DNA from: Anastatus disparis | Taxonomy: Eukaryota; Arthropoda; Insecta; Hymenoptera; Eupelmidae | Assembly: GCA_017163975.1 (NCBI GenBank) | Contig: JAFFSR010000246.1 | Coordinates: 107,501-171,500 of the forward strand | Length of the DNA: 64,000 nucleotides | Direction of reading: 5' to 3' | Program-made: the position numbers and the translations under genes | Part shown: one piece after another, positions 60,000 to 64,000 of the stretch | Layout: each line of letters begins with the position of its first letter | Numbering within the stretch: the stretch's first letter is position 1 | The notes under the pieces: model-generated | Databases searched by the model: none | What the model saw: only the letters and a program-made list of their open reading frames with translations | Told to the model about the DNA's origin: nothing

Positions 60000-60188
60000 T
60001 TATTTGATCTTTTTGATTGCTCTTCTTCTTTTTTTGACGTCTACGATTACACTGAGTCCCAGACTCTTCAGATACTGAACGTTCTGAGGTGTTAGACCTT
60101 TGATCACTTGTCGTGGAATAACTTTCTGATGACATGGTGATTTACTTATATAGCCTGAACCAACCTTTGTATTATAAACAATACCCAT
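60000..60188 (-). CDS. Small 62-residue protein between penton and capsid genes
   Basis: Its ATG (60186-60188) overlaps the stop of the penton-like gene by one base (TAATG), an arrangement seen in compact viral gene blocks. The protein is basic: a GSGYISK segment, IPRQVIKGLTPQNVQYLKSL and a C-terminal KKRRRAIKKIK tail that resembles a nuclear-localisation or nucleic-acid-binding stretch. I recall similar small ORFs at this position in insect Polintons, but have no function for them. It ends 44 bp before the capsid ATG at 59955. Another frame (to 60135) also crosses this region but is Ser/Cys-rich and less plausible. Confidence 0.65.
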   Translation of the reverse strand: MGIVYNTKVGSGYISKSPCHQKVIPRQVIKGLTPQNVQYLKSLGLSVIVDVKKRRRAIKKIK

Positions 60189-60877
60189 TATACAACTTTT
60201 TTTATATGTAGTCTGACAGTGACTATTTCTCCTCGAAGATTTACAAGGTCACCGTTCTGATCAACAATACGTAACTGTAAATGGTCAATAACTTTAACAG
60301 ACACTGGTAAATAGATAATTTGTTTCGGAACTTCAATAATTTTATATCCTGGCGGAACTGCAGGAAAAAATTCGTGGATAGTATGAACTTTCTTTTGATT
60401 GATGTAAGCACCTGATGTTATGTTACATTCGACGCGTAGAGCATTCACTTTAAGAATGGATACAGGTAAGTCTGAGATATGGTTTTTATAAGGTTCTAGA
60501 ATACGTGGTGTGAAACCGAGTAATCTACCAATGGAATCTAGTGGTTGGAAATCAATTTTATAATTACAGTGAATTTCACTACGCAACGTATTATTGTTTG
60601 GTTTTATACTAAGTTCTATTTCTTCAGATTTAAGTTCCTTTTGCAGAAAATGTTCAATATCGGATATTTCATAGCTACCAATCGGAAGTTCAATAACTTT
60701 ATTATCAACGTAGAATTTATTTAATCCAAAATCAATATTTGGTATAGAATTAAATGTAAGTAATTCAACTAATCCAAGAACATAATTTTTATCTCGATCA
60801 AGCTCTATTGGCGGAAAGTAATACGTTTTAAGTACTGATGAAGTACCTGATAGACTCAGAGTCAGAGATTCATTCAT
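60188..60877 (-). CDS. Penton-like minor capsid protein (single jelly roll)
   Basis: 229 residues, uninterrupted. The N-terminal half has SLSGTSSVLKTYYFPPIEL, LGLVELLTFNSIPN and FYVDNKVIELPIGSYE; the C-terminal half has alternating strands (YLPVSVKVIDHLQLRIVDQN, LRGEIVTVRLHIKK). The strand-rich layout, length and position between protease and major capsid match the vertex (penton) protein of adintoviruses/Polintons. It would occupy the five-fold vertices. The start at 60877 is a normal ATG following a 41 bp gap after the protease stop. No lesions seen, so this gene looks better preserved than the capsid gene. Confidence 0.8.
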   Translation of the reverse strand: MNESLTLSLSGTSSVLKTYYFPPIELDRDKNYVLGLVELLTFNSIPNIDFGLNKFYVDNKVIELPIGSYEISDIEHFLQKELKSEEIELSIKPNNNTLRSEIHCNYKIDFQPLDSIGRLLGFTPRILEPYKNHISDLPVSILKVNALRVECNITSGAYINQKKVHTIHEFFPAVPPGYKIIEVPKQIIYLPVSVKVIDHLQLRIVDQNGDLVNLRGEIVTVRLHIKKVV

Positions 60878-60918
60878 CTTGAATGTTCGAGTGAAACTAA
60901 GAAGATTCTAATGGTTTA

Positions 60919-61314
60919 TTACACTTTATACAAGTAATAGTTATCAGAATGATGCAATAAATTGTTTAAAAACTTAAGACAAAGATGTCCGCAAGTAAAT
61001 GTATTATATTCTTGATAACGTTTATAATTATATTTAATAGTATCAAGATTGAAATAATTAATTAAATCAGTTGGTGGTCGCAAATCTCCAAAACTATCAA
61101 AATATGAAACGTTTTTACCATTTTTACGGTATGCAACCCAGTGCGTACCAGGCCCTTTGTTATCATCAAGATTTACAATAGCACTTTCTCTAAGCAGAGG
61201 TCCACCAGCTGGTAGTTTATTCCTCATAAATACTCCACGAAAATGTGATGTTTGTAACTTTTTAGCAAATTTTTGTAAATCATAGTCAGTTAGTGGACGT
61301 TTAGGAAGCTTCAC
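60919..61314 (-). CDS. PRO: Adenain-like cysteine protease
   Basis: The open frame holds the adenovirus-protease signature: His 58 in GPGTHWVAY, Asp 73 in YFDSFGD, a Gln/Glu near residue 101-102 and Cys 108 in TCGHLCL (numbered from 61314). It would mature capsid and minor proteins during virion assembly. The first codon of the stretch given here (61312-61314) is GTG, not ATG; upstream the frame continues into a Lys-rich poly-A/T tract (61321-61380) without a clear ATG, so the true start may be lost or lie before a frameshift. The spacing to the preceding gene is only about 40 bp of homopolymer, a likely place for an indel. The catalytic residues are intact. Confidence 0.85.
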   Translation of the reverse strand: MKLPKRPLTDYDLQKFAKKLQTSHFRGVFMRNKLPAGGPLLRESAIVNLDDNKGPGTHWVAYRKNGKNVSYFDSFGDLRPPTDLINYFNLDTIKYNYKRYQEYNTFTCGHLCLKFLNNLLHHSDNYYLYKV

Positions 61315-61355
61315 TTCAACAAATTTTTTTTTTTCCTTATAGATTTTTTTTTTCT

Positions 61356-62026
61356 TTATAGATTTTTTTTTTTTTTCTTTAGAACAATTCCATAACCCTT
61401 TTGATGAGGTTTCAAATATAATCCTTTACCAAGAGCTTGTGCTTCAATTTTTTTATTATGCCGTTGCTGTTCTTCTAGTAATTTTTTAGCAACATTGGCT
61501 CTATTCACAGCTTGTACAATACCTGCAGTACCACCTGCTAATGATCCTACAGCACTAAGTCCAGCAAACAATGGAATAAGCGCAGGAAGAAAGCCACCTA
61601 CTTTAGGGACAGGTAATATTCGTGGTAAACTCACATTACGTTTACCACCAGATTTTTTCATAATAGTGTGAGCTGCTTGAAGAGTATTTTTAATAAAATT
61701 ACGTGAGTCATTGTTTGGTTTCACTGCTTTTCACCTGTAGCCTTTTCACCTAAGCTAGAGTCTGAAGCTTTAACACGTTGCCAAGCTTTCTCAGCTAATA
61801 TTCGATCTGCAGCGTTTCGAGCATTTAAATTTTCAAGATTTTTTGAGTAAGCAATGTCATGTTCTTTACAGGCTGCATCCAGAGGGTTAATACCAGGATC
61901 TCCGCGTGCTAACCGTTTATATAGTTTTGTACCTGGACCACAGTATTGATAGCCTGGTATATGCATTTCAAACGGTAACTTATTAATAAGTTTGTTTATC
62001 AAACCTTGACCTTGATGTATGATCAT
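61356..62026 (-). pseudogene. PLA2-domain minor capsid gene, split by a frameshift
   Basis: Frame 62026-61721 has a parvovirus-type phospholipase A2 domain: YCGPGT calcium loop (residues 28-33) and the catalytic His-Asp in KEHDIAY (56-57), with DPGINPLD between. In frame 61724-61356 (no ATG; it opens at GTG) follow LPRILPVPKVGGFLPALIPL, a Gly/Ala-rich hydrophobic stretch (AGLSAVGSLAGGTAGIV), a QRHNKKIEAQALGKGLYLKP motif and a Lys tail, resembling membrane-active pX/pVI-like proteins. In related elements I know these as one protein, so a one-base shift near 61722 has probably cut it. The product would help endosomal exit. First gene of the minus-strand cluster; its start lies inside the first unit of an 81 bp tandem duplication. 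No joined protein is given. Confidence 0.75.
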
Positions 62027-62147
62027 GATTATTCAATGGTTTATACACTACTAGATTGAAACTATAATAAGTTTGTTTATCAAATCTTGACCTTGATGTT
62101 TGATCGTGATTGTTCAATGGTTTATACACTACTAGATGTAAACTATA
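61986..62147. repeat. 81 bp tandem duplication in the divergent promoter
   Basis: Units 61986-62066 and 62067-62147 are about 90% alike (ATAAGTTTGTTTATCAAA, CCTTGATGT, TTATACACTACTAGAT). Unit 1 includes the start codon and first ~13 codons of the PLA2 gene; unit 2 has ACG in place of that ATG. Confidence 0.9.
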
Positions 62148-62149
62148 AA
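62144..62149 (+). promoter_or_regulatory. TATA box candidate for the packaging ATPase
   Basis: TATAAA 53 bp before the ATPase ATG at 62202, in the divergent intergenic region. Confidence 0.45.
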
Positions 62150-62201
62150 ACATTGCATTTTATATTTTTTCTTATTAGTTTCAATTCAGATTTCATACAA
62201 T

Positions 62202-62909
62202 ATGGATTTAAAAAATCAACCGTTTAAACTCCCAGTAGTTAATTTTGATATTCTGACAGACTCAGATCATTGTGAAGAAAAAAGACATGGAGATCTTTTA
62301 CCAAACAGTATTCGAGCAGTCTTTTGTGGACCGTCGAACTGTGGCAAGACAAACGCTCTCTTGTCTCTCATTATACATCCAAATGGATTAAAGTTTGAGA
62401 ACATTTACATTTATTCAAAGTCCTTAAGCCAACCAAAGTATAAGTTATTACAAAAAATTATTGAACCTATAGAGGGTATTCATTATTTACCTTTTAGTGA
62501 ACATGATCTTGTTGTATCACCAGACAAAGCTCGAGAAAACTCGATAATGATATTCGATGATGTTGCATGTGAAAAACAAGATAATATTAAAGCATTTTTT
62601 TGTATGGGTAGACATAAGTATGTAGATTCTTTCTACCTCTGTCAGTCATATGCTCAAGTTCCTAAACATCTTGTGCGCGATAATGTTAACCTAGTAGTTA
62701 TATTTCATCAAGATGACATGAATTTAAAACATATTTATAACGATCATGTTAATACAGATATGTCATTTCAACGTTTCAAAGATTTATGTGGATTTTGTTG
62801 GTCTGATAATCATAGTTTTATAATGATTAATAAAGATTGTCATATGCAACATGGTAGATATAGAAAAGGTTTCGATCAATTTATTATAAATACAACAAAT
62901 TTAAAGTAG
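62202..62909 (+). CDS. Genome-packaging ATPase (FtsK/HerA type)
   Basis: 235 residues, no lesions. Walker A GPSNCGKT at residues 43-50, Walker B SIMIFDD at about 114-120, then a conserved-looking GRHKYVDSFYLCQSY (sensor/arginine-finger region). Length and motifs match the packaging ATPase of Polintons, adintoviruses and related double-jelly-roll viruses. It would pump the DNA into preformed capsids using ATP. It starts the plus-strand transcription unit, diverging from the PLA2 gene, and is followed after 15 bp by the acidic gene. The intact frame contrasts with frameshifts on both sides. Confidence 0.92.
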   Translation: MDLKNQPFKLPVVNFDILTDSDHCEEKRHGDLLPNSIRAVFCGPSNCGKTNALLSLIIHPNGLKFENIYIYSKSLSQPKYKLLQKIIEPIEGIHYLPFSEHDLVVSPDKARENSIMIFDDVACEKQDNIKAFFCMGRHKYVDSFYLCQSYAQVPKHLVRDNVNLVVIFHQDDMNLKHIYNDHVNTDMSFQRFKDLCGFCWSDNHSFIMINKDCHMQHGRYRKGFDQFIINTTNLK

Positions 62910-62924
62910 ATTAGACATTTAGAT

Positions 62925-63847
62925 ATGAGATATCATCATGTCAACATGGATGACTTAAAGGAACAAATTGACGTTCTTCGCCAAATAGAAAAAGCTCGAG
63001 AAGAAATTAAACGTAAATATAATAATTTAAAACTTAGTAAAATAGATGCTGAACAGGAGGTGAATACTACTTTTAAACCTATTGTTAAACCACTTGAAAA
63101 GTTGATTGATATAACAGAAATAAAGAGTCGAGTTCGAAGAAAAAAAAATGTTGTTAAAGAAGAAAAAGATAATGATTATTCTGATTATGAAACTAAACAA
63201 GAAGAAAGTGAAGAAGAAGATGAGGAAAAAGAAGATTTATCAAATTTTAAACGAGATGTAAAAGTAGATGTAAAAAAAGTAGTTAATGCTATGACTAACG
63301 ACAGTACAAAAGATGTAATTATAGATAAATATATTGAAATGATACAGAAAGGTGAGACAAAGTCAATAGATAAACACTCCTTTTGCTTATGATAATGAGC
63401 ATATTATTTTGGGAAGTAGTCAGTACACTAAGACTCCTGGATTGATTGAATTATTGTTTAAAAAAGATCCTGAATCTACAATCATAACAAAGAGTGATAT
63501 ATCAGACTATAAAAAAATTATTAAACAAACCAGTGCACATAAGAAATATTATAAAGAAAATGAGTCAATACGTGATTCAAATACAAAAAAAATTTGTTGA
63601 CTACATATCAAAGCTTATAACTCTTAAGGAAAATAAACGGTCATCAAAAAGCGGTTCAGGTTTACCCCCTCCTTATAAAATTGCGAAACGTTATACAAGT
63701 ACGGATTATATATACTGGGATAATCCGAACGAACTTGTTAATCGATTAAGATTATTAATAGCTGAAACATCTGCAGGTAATCAAAATCATGTAAATGAAA
63801 TTCAGTCTATAATTGAAGAGCTCCGTGAAGCTAAAATAATATATTGA
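62925..63847 (+). pseudogene. Conserved Polinton-type structural or accessory gene, two frameshifts
   Basis: Three successive frames: 62925-63392, then the frame through 63409-63600 and the frame through 63494-63847. The N-terminal frame (start at 62925 or at the ATG at 62946, MDDLKEQIDVL) is a charged coiled coil with an acidic run of Glu/Asp near residue 90. The second has TPFAYDNEHIILG, TPGLIELLF and YKKIIKQTSAHKKYY. The third has KRYTSTDYIYWDNPNELVNR and HVNEIQSIIEELREA. I recognise this order from a conserved insect Polinton protein (I believe the domain is called DUF8207, not verified); function unknown. The shifts lie near 63370 and in the A-run at 63586-63593. No joined protein is given. 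Confidence 0.75.
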
Positions 63848-63856
63848 AAAAAAAAT

Positions 63857-63878
63857 CTCACAGATGTGAGTATAAATA
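63857..63878 (+). promoter_or_regulatory. Palindrome and TATA box before the last gene
   Basis: CTCACAGATGTGAG (63857-63870) is an inverted repeat directly abutting TATAAATA (63871-63878), 35 bp before the ATG at 63913. Confidence 0.5.
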
Positions 63879-63912
63879 AGAGCATTCTATCAGAAAGGAA
63901 ATCATTTAAAAC

Positions 63913-64000
63913 ATGAGTGTTGACCTGTTTGGACGACATTTGAATAGTTCAGAAGATGTTCGAGGACCTCCAGGAATTGGATATAAACTTACTGCGGATG
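63913..64000 (+). CDS. Start of a virion-type protein, cut by the window end
   Basis: Only 29 codons are visible from the ATG at 63913: MSVDLFGRHLNSS, then RGPPGIGYKLTADG-like residues. I recall a Polinton/adintovirus minor virion gene that begins this way (FGR...RGPPGIGF), downstream of the accessory gene. A collagen-like GPPG is present. Preceded by its own TATA-like box. Truncated by the window, so integrity is unknown. Confidence 0.6.
   Translation, partial: MSVDLFGRHLNSSEDVRGPPGIGYKLTAD

Larger units (their letters stand above)
58714..64000. mobile_element. Polinton/adintovirus-like provirus, left part
   Basis: A contiguous morphogenesis module: major capsid, small ORF, penton-like, adenain-like protease, pX/pVI-like plus PLA2 on the minus strand, and packaging ATPase plus two further structural-type genes on the plus strand, divergent from about 62030-62200. 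This gene content is diagnostic for Polintons/adintoviruses. Protein-primed polymerase B and the retrovirus-type integrase are not in this window and may lie to the right. The left terminal repeat is not identified. Lesions in several genes indicate a decaying endogenous copy. Confidence 0.88.

Noticed and set aside
59956..60135. N-terminal extension of the capsid frame
   Set aside because: Ser/Lys/Cys-rich, unlike capsid, and overlaps the small coupled ORF; the internal ATG at 59955 fits the family start.

Overview
This is eukaryotic, very AT-rich, repeat-dense DNA. Arthropod-type transposase genes, GT-AG introns, tRNA-derived SINEs and a Polinton/adintovirus-like element point to an insect. 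A hymenopteran, perhaps a parasitoid wasp, is my best guess but is not proven. I see no intact single-copy host gene. Almost everything is mobile DNA in layered insertions, many of which can be ordered by target-site duplications (TSDs) and empty sites.

Layout. 0-6 kb: a TTAA-flanked MITE, a long AAGCTT-rich repeat block, a tRNA-like SINE and a GC-rich hairpin. 6.1-14 kb: a 7.9 kb element with ~450 bp inverted ends and TA duplications, holding a broken gene (nuclease-like plus C-terminal CXC cysteine domain) on the minus strand. 14-21.3 kb: a DDE-type transposon (copy 1) with three later insertions. 44.7-47.9 kb: a truncated copy 2 that lacks those insertions and so shows the empty sites. 21.4-26.4 kb: small TIR elements, a VRK-like kinase pseudogene and a second Helentron-like repeat element. 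26.8-31.9 kb: a broken Mutator-like transposase/DEDDh exonuclease gene with two recognisable introns, one swollen by a 2.0 kb element, and an exon split by a SINE with a 16 bp duplication. 32.0-35.8 kb: a two-gene DNA transposon (THAP-DDE transposase and SWIM-YqaJ nuclease, convergent), close to intact. 35.9-36.8 kb: a TA-flanked element. 36.8-43.2 kb: a hAT-like non-autonomous element with 1.74 kb terminal inverted repeats and a perfect 8 bp duplication. 48.4-52.0 kb: another TIR transposon with a transposase fragment and a Penelope-type GIY-YIG fragment. 53.1-57.8 kb: a multi-level nest that includes a solo LTR inside a MITE.

58.7-64.0 kb: the left part of a Polinton/adintovirus-like provirus. 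On the minus strand, from high to low coordinates, lie a phospholipase A2-like minor capsid gene, a small membrane-active-type protein, an adenain-like protease, a penton-like protein, a 62-residue conserved-looking ORF and a double-jelly-roll major capsid protein. On the plus strand, divergent, lie the packaging ATPase, a broken acidic structural-type gene and the start of a further virion-type gene that runs off the window. Lesions (a capsid stop codon, several frameshifts) show it is decaying, while the ATPase and penton frames are open. The capsid, protease and packaging genes form a morphogenesis module. The DNA polymerase and integrase expected of this class are not in view.
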